Positions 26,269 through 37,400 of a stretch of 64,000 nucleotides of DNA are shown piece after piece. The DNA comes from Bacteroidota bacterium. Its GTDB lineage: Bacteria; Bacteroidota; Bacteroidia; AKYH767-A; 2013-40CM-41-45. Both the position numbers and the translations under genes were made by a program. The notes beneath the pieces were generated by a model. That model was not told where the DNA came from and did not search any database. It saw only the letters and a list, made by a program, of their open reading frames with translations. The stretch is from positions 372,001 to 436,000 of the forward strand of contig JADKJP010000004.1 in assembly GCA_016720935.1 (NCBI GenBank), read 5' to 3'. The first letter of the stretch is position 1; the number at the start of each line of letters is the position of its first letter.

Positions 26269-27102
26269 CTACATCCAAATATCCTTCTTCTCCAGATGTA
26301 TTTTATTTTTGAAAAAGTACTTGGTGCTTTCTTCGAATGATTTTGTAAAATCGGAAACGTAGAAATGGTGTATGGGTTTGCGTTTGGGGGCGAGTTGCTT
26401 TTCTTTTTTCAGAATATCTTTCACTGAATCCGCGACGACGCCGGCGGAATCGACGATATCAATTCCATTTTTGTAATACTCTTCTACTTCTTTTTTAATG
26501 AGCGGATAATGAGTGCAGGCGAGAATGAGGGAGTCGATCTTCGCGAGTTTCCGGCTATCCAGATAGGAAGCAATTACTGTCCGGCTGATCTTGTTATCAA
26601 AGAATCCTTCTTCGATCATTGGAGCAAGTAATGGCGTGGCGAGTGAAGCCACTTCCAGTTTTTTTCCTTTGGTATGAATTTTCTTCGCGTAGATATCGCT
26701 TTTGATGGTGCCTTTGGTACCGATCACGCCAATTTTATGATGCTTCTTATTGCCAGTAACATAATCCACAACCGGATCGATTACATTGACGACCGGTACG
26801 GCATTGCCTACAAAATCTTTGACGGTTTCGTAAGCCATTGCGGAAGCTGTATTGCAGGCGATCACGATCATTTTACAATTTTCCTTGAGCAAAAACTGAC
26901 TGATCCGGATCGCGTAATACTTGATCGAATCGGGCGATTTGTCGCCATAAGGCAAATGCGCGGTATCCCCGAAATAAACGAGGGATTCATTCGGCAATAC
27001 ATTCTGAATGGCGTTGGCGACAGTCAGCCCGCCGATTCCTGAATCGAAAATTCCGATGGGACGATTGGCGGACACTCCGCCCGGCTTCTTTTTAGCAGTC
27101 AT
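26269..27102 (-). CDS. murI: Glutamate racemase
   Basis: This cofactor-independent racemase supplies D-glutamate for peptidoglycan. The 277-residue protein shows the N-terminal IGIFDSGIGGLTV, GDTAHLPYGDKS, and the two catalytic cysteines in IACNTASA (C83) and LACTHYPL (C196). A short basic N-terminal extension (MTAKKKPGGVSANRP) precedes the core. The gene is on the minus strand, 71 bp upstream of the broken DUF5916 gene's stop. No other cell-wall gene is adjacent, though glmS is elsewhere in the window. Confidence 0.96.
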   Translation of the reverse strand: MTAKKKPGGVSANRPIGIFDSGIGGLTVANAIQNVLPNESLVYFGDTAHLPYGDKSPDSIKYYAIRISQFLLKENCKMIVIACNTASAMAYETVKDFVGNAVPVVNVIDPVVDYVTGNKKHHKIGVIGTKGTIKSDIYAKKIHTKGKKLEVASLATPLLAPMIEEGFFDNKISRTVIASYLDSRKLAKIDSLILACTHYPLIKKEVEEYYKNGIDIVDSAGVVADSVKDILKKEKQLAPKRKPIHHFYVSDFTKSFEESTKYFFKNKIHLEKKDIWM

Positions 27103-27173
27103 AGGTAAGGCAAAAGTAAAACTCCACAGCGTTCAGAAAGCCTCTGTCTCAAAATATTTGTTCACCAAATAGC

Positions 27174-29521
27174 TCAGGCTTTTTTCCTGCCGAGTTTGCC
27201 ACGGACATCCAGATAATCGATGTAGTACAGGAGTTTCAATGAAAAGCTGTTCAGCTGATCCGCGGCGAGCGTACGGTCGAGGTTGCGGAAATAGGGATTG
27301 ATCAGATCCTGACCGACATCCTGGATACTGTTTTTCCAAACCAGATTGAACTCGCTGCCCGGCGCGAAATGCCAGGAATAGACCATGTCAACATTGAACA
27401 GATTGAAATTGATATTTGTATTTCCCGTAAAGCTTGTATTCGGCGTCAGTTCTCCGTCTTCCAGGAGCGTGTAATATTGCTTGTCGTTCACGTTTGAAAA
27501 ATAGTGTCTTCCACGCAGCTGAATACCCATGGCATTGTTGAAAGTATATTTTATACTCAGGATGTTTTCAACCGTTTTCCGGTCCCGGCGTGCAAACAGA
27601 ATATCATTGTTGCTTTCATCAACGGTAGCATACCCTGCATAATTGTAACGCGGACCGATGATCGTTTCAAAACTTACAGCCAGGTGATCATTGAATCTGA
27701 AATTCTGATATAGGTCTGAATCAAAACCCCAGCCTTTAAAACGGTCTTTGAATTTTACATAGTAGAAATAACTTACGTAATATTTTTTGGAATAATTGGT
27801 CGAGAGGTTAATTCCAAAACCGTTATAAGGCAATTCTTTGTACACTCTTCCGGGCTGACGGGCCTCATAAAAATCATTGGCATATACCGGATTGAGATCG
27901 GCGTTGAGATTGAGCGACCATAGGTTTTTAAATTGTGTATAATTCCAGATGTAGAAATAAAAACTCTGGAAAGATCTCGGAAGATATCTGGAAAGATACC
28001 ACATCCCTACTCCTGTATTGTTTCTGTTATACCATTTGCCCGGTTTGAAAATATTATAACTCATGTCGACCTGCTGGTCAATTTCATTGTTGTTGAATAA
28101 AATCCCAAGGTCGTTCGGGTCGTATTTATCATCCCACAAGTATTGACCGAGAGTAAATGAGAATTTTCCGCTAGTTTTTCCCGCGGTAACCATGTAATGA
28201 TAGCCTTCAAGAGTATGATCTGTGAGGTTGTATTGCCGGCTGGTTGCCACTTTACCGGAGACATTGTAGGTATTGGTTTTGTCATTCACCGAAAACATAC
28301 CTGCTGTGAGATTCGCGTCATAGGTTGAACCGTTGCGAATCACATTTGTATTGAGCAACGTGACGGATGAACTGTTTTTGAGTGACTGGTCAAAGACAAG
28401 AATATTGTAATTCGTCAAAGGCTGAGTTTCAATTTCGCGTTTTTGTCCTTCTGTACTTTCGAGTGTCGCGTACATCGGTCGTGTCACAGCATTGAATACA
28501 CCTATTCCCAGACCGCCACTGGTGCGGCCGGAGACTTTGGTGGCATTGAGTAATTTTGATTCCGAAGGATTTTTGATGACTGTTTCGTCAGCGCCGGCTT
28601 CATCGTAAGGTTTGTAATAATTCACCGGTTCGCTTCCGATCCGGCGGGAGTAGAAAAATCCACCTTTATTAAACAGCTCAGTTCCTTCTGTAAAAAATCC
28701 GCGGTTCTCATTGTAACGGATTTCAAATGGTGTCAGGTTCAGAATCCGATTGTCTGATTGCACCTGTCCAAAGTCAGGGATCAGTGTCATGTCAAGCGTA
28801 AAACTCTGACTGATTCCATATTTCAAATCCATTCCACCATTGATATTGGTATTGGTGTTTTTTAGTCCGGTTGTATTGTATGGGTAATGATCGATGTAGG
28901 CGGAAATATAGGGTGAGAGCGAAAGCCTTACCGGTGGTTTGATGTTTTTGATCTCTGACATTTCTCCCCATTGTGTCATAAAACCATTCACTGAAGGATC
29001 CACTTTACTCCAGAACAATTGCTGACTGGAAACATCACGTGTACGCATGAAATTGACGGCCCAGGTTTGCACTTCTTTTTTCGGAAAACGAAGTGCAGAA
29101 TAAGGAATTCTCAATTCAGCATACCAGTTGTTTCCTTCTATTCTGGTGGCACTTTCCCAAACTGCATTCCAACTTGGATCTTCGGGCTACCGATATTGTC
29201 ACGTGTGCTAAGTTCATGATGGATGCTATCGGGCGAAACATCGTGCATACAGGCAGCGACATAAACAGCCATATCATCATAAGAAATATATACTTCAGTG
29301 GAAAGATCATCGCGTTCCGAGCGGCCGGCAACGGGTCTGGTTTCGGTGAAGCCTTTTACTTTACAGGAAGATTTCCAGCAATCGTCATTGATGATTCCGT
29401 CAATTTTTGGAGGCTGTGAAATTCTTTCAGCCTTGAGAGCACGGCGAACTTCATCCGTTGCAAAAATTTGCATTGAGTGTAAAGAAAAAAGAAGGAAAAA
29501 GAGCAGTAGGCGTTTAATCAT
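27174..29521 (-). pseudogene. DUF5916 secreted protein, broken by an internal deletion or frameshift
   Basis: The 5-prime frame (29521-29138) has a signal peptide (MIKRLLLFFLLFSLHSMQIFA) and a CBM9-like beginning (PPKIDGIINDDCWK, VYISYDDMAVYVAA, SPDSIHHELSTRDNIG). The 3-prime frame (to 27174) resumes with EDPSWNAVWESAT, RIPYSALRFPKKE and the large beta-barrel-like DUF5916 region. Between them about 45 residues expected in the family (the region of FDSYND and AAGVKYD) are missing, and the frame changes near 29187, where the downstream frame meets a TAG. Intact members are outer-membrane-associated proteins of unknown role. The break may be real or an assembly fault. Confidence 0.8.
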
Positions 29522-29728
29522 GGGATCAATGGATAATACTGGGACGCTTTAAGCCGGTAATTTGTTACAATGCAGAATGAATCCAGGCTTCCTGTAAATT
29601 AACGCAATCGGACCTTTGAACTTTGTTAACGAAATGTCAATTATTCAGGATTTGTTAAATTTTATTTTGGATTGAAAATTTTAAAATTCCACCGTCAAGT
29701 TCGTCAGAAACATCCTACTTTTACAAAA

Positions 29729-30216
29729 ATGAATTCCACTGCCTATATCTCCTCCGCATTGGGCTGGCTTGAAATTGCTTCATCGGGTGAGGCAATTTGT
29801 AAGTTGAGTTTGCTCGATAAAGAACCTGCACTCTCATCCAGAATCAGCCGTCTCCTGTCATCAAAACCTGTATCGAAGAATTGCATGCATTTTTCGAAGG
29901 GAGCCTAACTCAATTCAGTGTTCCGGTTGCACAGGAGGGAACAATCTTTCAGCAAAGAGTTTGGGCCGAGCTTTTAAAAATTCCTTTTGGAGAAACGATC
30001 AGCTATCTTGAACTCAGCCGACGGATAGGCGATGAAAAAGCAATCCGCGCTGTGGGTACAACGAATGGCAAAAACCAGATCGCGATTATTGTTCCATGTC
30101 ATCGGGTAATCGGGTCGAATGGTACTTTAACAGGTTATGCAGGTGGACTTTGGAGAAAGCAATGGTTGCTGGAGCATGAAATGAAAATTAAACATGGGGT
30201 GAGGATGTTGTTTTGA
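29729..30216 (+). pseudogene. ogt: Methylated-DNA--cysteine S-methyltransferase, frameshifted
   Basis: ATG 29729 opens MNSTAYISSALGWLEIASSG, the usual Ogt N-terminal domain. Near 29873-29876 the frame shifts: one missing base would join SSKPV to IEELHAFFEGSLTQF. The second part contains FQQRVWAELLKIPFGETISY, AVGTTNGKN, the alkyl acceptor in VPCHRVIG, and GYAGGLWRKQWLLEHE. With one base restored the protein would be about 163 residues, the normal size. An intact gene would repair O6-methylguanine directly. A sequencing or assembly indel is as likely as true inactivation. The gene shares a terminator at 30342 with the converging T9SS gene. Confidence 0.85.
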
Positions 30217-30254
30217 ATTCTCCGTTGATTTTCTGGCAATATTCAAGAGCTAAA

Positions 30255-30302
30255 AATTTTTTCGCGCAAAGGCGCAAAGGTGAGACGCAAAGGGCGAGAA
30301 GA
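30255..30302. repeat. Dispersed gcgcaaag repeat
   Basis: Short units TTCGCGCAAAGGCGCAAAGG and GACGCAAAGGGCGAG resemble those at 21063-21130 and 45166-45206. Confidence 0.5.
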
Positions 30303-30341
30303 GGCTTGTGAAATAGAAATCAACCACCATTTGCTTCAATA

Positions 30342-30372
30342 AAAAAGCCCCGTGAGTACGGGGCATTTTTTA
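30342..30372. terminator. Bidirectional intrinsic terminator
   Basis: GCCCCGT/ACGGGGC with a 4-nt loop is flanked by A and T runs. It sits between the converging ogt and T9SS genes. Confidence 0.85.
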
Positions 30373-30393
30373 TTGAGCGTTAATTATTTGTTC

Positions 30394-33300
30394 TTAATCA
30401 ACTTTAATAAATTTTCTGAGTTGTGTTCCATCGCTGCAGGAAACACGCACGCAATAGGTACCGGCCGGCCATTCTGCGGTGTTCAGACGGATATTTTGTT
30501 TTCCATTAGCGGCATTCTCCTGATGTTGTTTCCAGACACAATTACCGAGGAGGTCAAGAACCTGGATGTCGACTGTGGATCGGTGATCCAGTACAAAGCT
30601 TAGTGTCGCGGTTTCCTTTACAGGATTCGGATACACCATCAGCTTGTCGTCTTTTTTGAGATTTTGGAGTTTCATTTTGCACACCGGTAGAAAGAGCAGT
30701 AGGTTCTACACGGAAGAATCCCATGGATGTTCCGGCCAAGACAGAACCGAATGCAAGATCCGGAACCAATTCACCCGGTAAACCACGATAGATATACATA
30801 GCTGAATCTGTCAGCGCATTGTACACAAGGATATCCCTGCGGATAGCTGTATAAACACTGTCAGGATACGTTTGGTTGATACACACTGATGTGAATGCAC
30901 CTTCTCCGCTTGCATTGATGTTAGCATAGCTTGCTCCTCCATCGGTAGATTTTACGAATGCATAATCTGTATTCGAACCGCAGGCAAGATAGAGTGTATC
31001 TGTTCCACGAGGGTCAACGGCAAGATCATAGATCGGAAGATTTGTGATGCCCGGATTGTTTGTCGCTGTCGGACCAAAATTGATTTGTGTCCAGGTTGCA
31101 CCATCGTCTGTCGATTTCCACAATGTTCCGGGATCAGCCATGCTGCCTGACAAACCTGTACCACAATAGATCACGTTATTTCCATTGACACTTCCTTTGC
31201 CAAGTGATTGTCCGTTGCTGAATCCAACAGGACTCACATTTGTCCAGCTTGCTCCACCATCTGTAGAACGCCAGATATTTCCTTTTCCGCTATGACTGCT
31301 GTTGTCGCCACCTGTTGTAGCAAGTACAATGGATGAAGAAACAAACAACAGATCATGCACCGCAGGGTCATCGTTGGCTACATTGTAACCGGAGGGATTT
31401 ACATTTGAGAATCCGGAAACACCGGTAGTTGTCACAGAGAATCCGTTTGAATATCCCGCGATGACATGCAGACTATCATTCGGATCAATCGCGACAGCGG
31501 AAACACCTGCATCGTCACCGACATATGAAATCGGGAATGAACCGTAAGGTGTATTCCATTTATCATATCCTGCAACCGCATCATCGAGATAAGCGGTTGT
31601 ATATGCAAGTCCTGCGCGTGTAGCGATATAGAATGTTCCTTTACTTGCGGTACGCGCGATCTTTTTAATTTGTACAGCTTCCAAACCATAATTCGGAGCG
31701 ATGTCGAATGGACCGGTAACACCATTTGTACTCACCACTACTCCACGACCCATTGTACCAACCATTACCTGGTCGTTGTCAGGATGCAAAGCACCACCGT
31801 TGTTTTGCAACTGGAAAGTTTGCCATGTGTCTCCCATGTCTGTAGAGATCGCGCTTCCCGGAATGATCATCACCATACCGTTTGATTGTGGCATTGACGA
31901 TACCCAATTCGGACTATAGTCCACATCGCTCAGCGGGAAGTTTCCACCGGGACCGGTAAGCAAGGTCCAGGATGTTCCACCATCGAGGGAACGATACATT
32001 TGAGTACCACCCATTGCCGGTGCAAGTGCTATCAATGTATCCGCAGTCACCTGACCGGGATGAGTAAAGATCATTGAAAATCCACTCACACCACCGGGAA
32101 GAGTTACCGGAGTGAAAGTTGATCCATCGCATTTATAGAGCAGACCTGGATTAGAACCAAATTGTCCGGTTGTATCCACGATACAATAAAATGGATAACC
32201 GGTTGAAGTGTTTCCTGCTGCAATCGCTTTCACCTGTGAATTTGAACTGATGCCGGCGATAGCAGTTGTTATATCAATCAAATCTGTTGAAGGGTTGATG
32301 GCTGACGCGCTGTTCACGCGAACAATATATTTTCCCATCAGGCAATACATATAATAATCTGTGAGCGACATTCCGGAAACATTCTGACTCTGGTAACCCA
32401 TCTGACTCATCATGTAACTATCCAAAGCTGTTTGCCATGTGTTACCACCATCAAAACTTATTACCAACGCGTTCAATGTTCCTGCTTCCTGCGATGTCTG
32501 AACCGCTACCCAGTTGTTTGTGTTGGTCAGGACGCGTACGGCACGACCGCCCCATCCTCTGCCACAACCATATTCCAGTGAATCATCCGGGAAGGCACGA
32601 TGCCAGATTTTGCAGGAGTCATCAGAATAAAATAATGACGCAGGCGAAGAAATAGCCGCGAAGAGACGTTTGTTTGAATAGTTCCAGGTAAGGTCAAGAC
32701 TTGATCCGCCATAGAGTCCCATATTTTCACGAGTACCTTCAGTACTTGTAGGAGGACAATTCTGATTACTTCCGCCACCGGAATTAATGTGGATCATCAT
32801 TGAAGTATCGCTTGCCAATCCGGATGAAGTTGCCAGCAGATGATAATCACCAGGCTGATCAAACTGTACACCATTAAAATATACAAGACCGTTGATCGCG
32901 TTCGCGGTTGTTGTTCCGGACAAATTACCCGGACCATCCAGTTTTGCGATATCTACCTGTCCGTTAAATGTAGAGTCCATACACATCTGTGCATTCAAGA
33001 CCTGAACTTCCACATTGAATGGCGCGTTTTGATTCATTCCACCGGGGACATTGGTGAATTTTACATTAACCGAAGGTCCGGCTCCGAAACAAAATCCATT
33101 TCCTGTAGGAGGAATTGTATCAAATGTCCGGCTACAATTAAAGGAAGCCAAACTTCCACTACTAACGTCAAACGTATAGGTTCCACGAACAGAAACATTG
33201 ATTCCGTTCATCTGGAGAATTCCTTTATTGAATGCTCCATTGAGATTCCCTGTTACAGATCCCGGTCCGGATACAACATTCACCGTAACGGCTGAGTTGT

Positions 33301-33560
33301 AAGTGGTATCAATCAGATTCATTGCATCCATTGCTCCAAAGAGAAAGGAAGCAGGCTGACTCATTGATACGGTATCATTGCAGTATGGAGAAAATACTGC
33401 TACTGCAGGACCGGAGGAACAACCGGGACCGTTTGGACCGCATGGGTCAAAACCGCCTTGGGCCTTCAGCATTGAAGGCATTGTACTGAGTAAACACCAC
33501 AAGAAGAAAATTGCTTTTTTTCTTCAAAATGGCAGAAAGTTTAAAATAATCATTTTTCAT
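30394..33560 (-). pseudogene. BNR-repeat T9SS secreted protein with two homopolymer frameshifts
   Basis: A single gene of about 1050 residues is split by two A-run shifts. ATG 33560 encodes MKNDYFKLSAILKKK; removing one A from the A7 run (33515-33521) joins it to AIFFLWCLLSTMPSMLKAQ, completing a signal peptide. The main frame (to 30554) has Asp-box/BNR repeats (SLDGGTSWT, STDGGASWTNVS, STDDGATWTQI), typical of sortilin/sialidase-like propellers. Near the end, adding one A to the A6 run (30652-30657) joins TPKSQK to KDDKLMVYPNPVKETA and the T9SS tail (LDLLGNCVWK, WPAGTYCVRV). It could be slippage-based on/off switching, true decay or sequencing error. Confidence 0.8.
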
Positions 33561-33731
33561 GTGAGGTAGGATTTTAACAATTCAACGACCTCAAGCCTTG
33601 CCGGTTACCATTTACATCCAAACTGTAAGATTTCTGTTAAAATTGATCAGCGGAAATTGATTTCGTGAAAAGAATGATGATGCTTTTCAATTATGTGAAA
33701 AAATAATTTTTCTGTCCTTTTCAAAAAAATT

Positions 33732-34427
33732 ATGGAAAATCAACATTCAAAGCTCTTCACTAAAATTTTCCACACTAAATCTGATTCTATGCATGAACTT
33801 GAAAAGCCTGCAACCTCTTCCGGAAGGCATCAACGTCCGCGGCAAAAAAAATCCGGAATCCATATTGACAGTACACCGATGGCCGATCTGGCATTCCTTT
33901 TACTTACGTTCTTTATTTTGACCACCACTTTTGCCCGACTTCGAACCATGGATATCACCATGCCCGTAAAAGGTCCGCCTACACTTACTCCTGAATCACG
34001 CACGATTACTTTTCTGTTAAGCCGCAATGATCACATATTCTGGTATAGTGGCTCTGGCGACAATCTTTCAGACACTAGTTTGCATCCTACCGATCATTCA
34101 AGACTCCATACGGGAATTCCATTTCTTCTGGCAACCAGAAATCAGGTGCTGCTTCAAAAAATCCGTCTTTTGAATGATTCAGTAAAAAATGGTTTGATAG
34201 AAAATATTCCTGAGCTTATTACTTCTCATCTCACCCAATTAAAAAATAGCGATTCTCTGGGTCCAATTGTGCTGATCAAGACGAATGATGATGCACGCTA
34301 TCAAAATCTGGTCAGTATGTTGAATGAGATGTTGCGGTTTAGTATACCACGTTATTCCATCGTGGAACTCACTGCGGTTGAAAAACAAATGCTACAGAAA
34401 ATTGAAAACAGAGATCAGACTCAGTGA
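33732..34427 (+). CDS. ExbD/TolR-family protein, stand-alone
   Basis: A 231-residue protein with one membrane segment. After a cytosolic basic tail comes IDSTPMADLAFLLLTFFIL, the ExbD/TolR signature with the proton-pathway Asp (D52), then TTFARLRTMDITMPVKG. The periplasmic part (about 75-231) ends with a TolR-like fold section (VLIKTNDDARYQNLVSMLNEM). ExbD proteins work with an ExbB/TolQ motor partner, but none is adjacent. The unusually long periplasmic insertion (about 100-190) distinguishes it from E. coli ExbD (141 residues). It may pair with motor proteins encoded elsewhere. It is bracketed by T9SS and DNA polymerase genes on the opposite strand. Confidence 0.85.
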   Translation: MENQHSKLFTKIFHTKSDSMHELEKPATSSGRHQRPRQKKSGIHIDSTPMADLAFLLLTFFILTTTFARLRTMDITMPVKGPPTLTPESRTITFLLSRNDHIFWYSGSGDNLSDTSLHPTDHSRLHTGIPFLLATRNQVLLQKIRLLNDSVKNGLIENIPELITSHLTQLKNSDSLGPIVLIKTNDDARYQNLVSMLNEMLRFSIPRYSIVELTAVEKQMLQKIENRDQTQ

Positions 34428-34495
34428 TAACAATTCACATGGGGCACAGATTTTTTCAAATTATATATATAAAGGCGAACTAAACGTGTGAAGTT

Positions 34496-37400
34496 TCATG
34501 AGGATCGGATTACTTCTCCTGTAGAAATTGCTTTCACCGGCCGGTCATCACGGCTCATGGTTTCAAGTTTTTCGAGAGCGGTGACCGTGAGACTGCAGAA
34601 ACCGAATTCTTCGTCTACTTTTCCTTTGATGAGATAGGTGCCGCGGCCCCGGAAAGGGAACTGCTCCACTACTTTTGGAAAATGAGTCGTGTCGAAAAAA
34701 AATCCATTGCGATCGAGAAAAGTTCCGAACATCATGGTCTCGCGTTTGACCGTGCTGGTATATTTAATGGTGACCAGGTAGCCGACGATACTAATTTCTT
34801 TCCCTACATATTTCGGAAGATCCGCGGCGAGAAGATCGCTGGCAATGGGATCGCGGAGCAATGTAAAAGGCGAACACAGGGGAAAGCCGAGGATTTCGAT
34901 TTCATCCATCGCGTCATCGAAGGTGCCGTGATGTAATTCGGGCAGCTGAAAATTTTTCACGCCCACATCAAAGAGTTCCGGTTTGGCTTCTGATTTTTTC
35001 TGCGCGCCAAGGAGAATGTGAATGTCCCAGAGCAACTGCTTCTTCGTGCGGCCCGTGAAACGAAAAGCGCCGATGCGGATCAGGATGCGGAGCTGTTCCA
35101 CGGCAATGCTTACGCGTTTTGTAAAATCCTGCAGACTGCCAAAGGCACCGTTGCGTTCCCTGTCTTCGAGAATTTGTTCTACTACTTTTTTCTCCAGCTC
35201 GGCGAGGTGAATGAAACCAAGATAAATATCGTCTCCCTGAATCGAAGTCACGTATTCACTCTTGTTGACGCAAGGCGCATGCACCACCGCGCCTGACATA
35301 CGGGCTTCGTGTACATAAAACTCTGTCTTGTAAAATCCTCCGAAATTATTGATCACTCCCACCATGAACTCCTTCGGGTAATGCGCCTTGAGGTACAAAC
35401 TCTGGTAGCTTTCTACCGCATAGGAAGCGGAATGCCCTTTGGAAAAAGAATAACCGGCGAAACTCTCGATCTGTCGCCACACCTCCGTGGTAATCGTCTC
35501 GGGATAACCTTTCTCTTTGCAACAGAGAAAAAATTTATCGCGGATCTTCGCGAACTCCTCGCGTGAACGAAACTTTCCTGACATTCCCCTGCGCAGCACA
35601 TCGGCTTCCGAGAGCGAGAGTCCTGCGAAGTGATGCGCTACTTTGATCACGTCTTCCTGGTAGACCATGATGCCGTAGGTTTCTTCCATCAGCTCTTTCA
35701 TGAGTGGATGGATATAGGTACGCCGCACGGGATCGTGTGTGCGTAAAATGTATTCACGCATCATCCCCGATTTCGCTACACCCGGACGAATGATAGAACT
35801 CGCCGCTACCAATTGGATATAGGTATCGACACGAAGCTTTCTGAGCAACATTCGCATGGCAGGAGATTCCACATAAAAACATCCGATGCAACGTCCGTTG
35901 CGGATGAGTTGTTTGATTGTTTCATCCTGCTTGAACTCCGCGATGTTGTGAATGTCGATATCGATACCACGGTTACGTTTAACAATTTCGACAGTGTCTT
36001 TGATATGGCCCAGTCCGCGCTGACTGAGAATATCATATTTATACAAACCGACATCCTCCGCTTCGAGCATACTGAACTGTGTGGTGGGATAACCTTTTGG
36101 CGGCATATTGGTAGCGGTGTACCAGGTGACCGGTTTCTCCGAGATCAGTACACCACCGGCATGAATGCTCAGGTGACTGGGGAAGTCGACGATGCGTGTC
36201 GAGTACAAACGAATGAGCTGTGTAATACGATCGGGAGTATCGGGATGCCGGCGGCTTTCGGCAATGGCATCGATCTCCGCTTTGGGCAGACCGAAAACTT
36301 TTCCGAGCTCGCGTACGATGGCATTGAACTGAAACGTAGAATACGTCGCGAGCAAAGCCACATGTTCGCGGCCATGACGACGGAAAATATAATCGGTGAG
36401 TTCATCGCGGTCTTTCCAGGAAAAATCGAGATCGAAATCGGGAGGATTGGTGCGAAAAGGATTGATGAAACGCTCGAAGTAGAGATCGAGATCGATCGGA
36501 TCCACATCGGTGATGCGCAGACAATACGCGACAATGCTGTTCGCCCCGCTGCCGCGGCCGACATAAAAATATCCTTTGTGTTGCGCGTAGCGGACGATGT
36601 CCCAGTTGATCAGAAAATATGGAGCGAAACCCAGCTCGTTGATCATCTGCAATTCCTTGTCGACACGCTGCCGTACTTCATCGCTCCCTTTTCCATAGCG
36701 GTATTCAAGACCTTTGTATGTTTCACGGCGGAGAATTTCGCGATCGAGCAATTTACTCCCGGAGAATGTCCGTTTATTTTTACTTTCGTGATAATCGAAA
36801 GCGATGCCGCAAGGCTCCAGTAATTCCTGTGTGTTGCGAATGATTTCCGGAAATTCAACATAACGCGCGCAAAGCTCCTGTTCCGTGATCATCACTTCTT
36901 CCGCGCCGGCCAGCTCCTCCGCTCCGACTTTGCTCAGCAATGTATTGTTTGCCACAGCGCGCAACAAACGATGCGTATTAAAATCACCGGGCGTATTGAA
37001 TGTCACCGGATGCAGAATAACCATTCGCTTTGTACGGTTTTTCCAGGCCGAAAAACGAATGCGGGAAAGTTCGTTTTGTTTTACTCCGATAAAAAAATGA
37101 AATGTGTTCTTCGCGAGATCCGGAAAGAGCGCGGGAAAATCAGTCCGGATCACACGTTCAAAGGGAATGATCCAGTGCACGTTCTGTAATAGCGGAGGGA
37201 GATCCGGCATATCGGGAATTTCATTTGTCCCTCTCCGCAGACAATGGGTGAGGAATTCATTCAGCTCGTGAAAGCCTTCGTTATTTTTCGCGATACCAAT
37301 ATATAATTGTCGTGCTCCGATTCTGAAATCAATACCAACAACCGGCTGCACTTCATACTTTGGGGCCAGACGAATAAAATCCAGAACACCTGAAGTATTA

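Noticed and set aside
30394..30684. Separate small gene for a T9SS tail
   Set aside because: Its frame continues the upstream BNR protein after a single-base shift in an A6 run, so it is the C-terminus of that gene.
35813..36823. 336-codon plus-strand ORF
   Set aside because: It lies antisense to the conserved polymerase core of dnaE, has no family resemblance and follows the high-GC codon pattern of the opposite strand.
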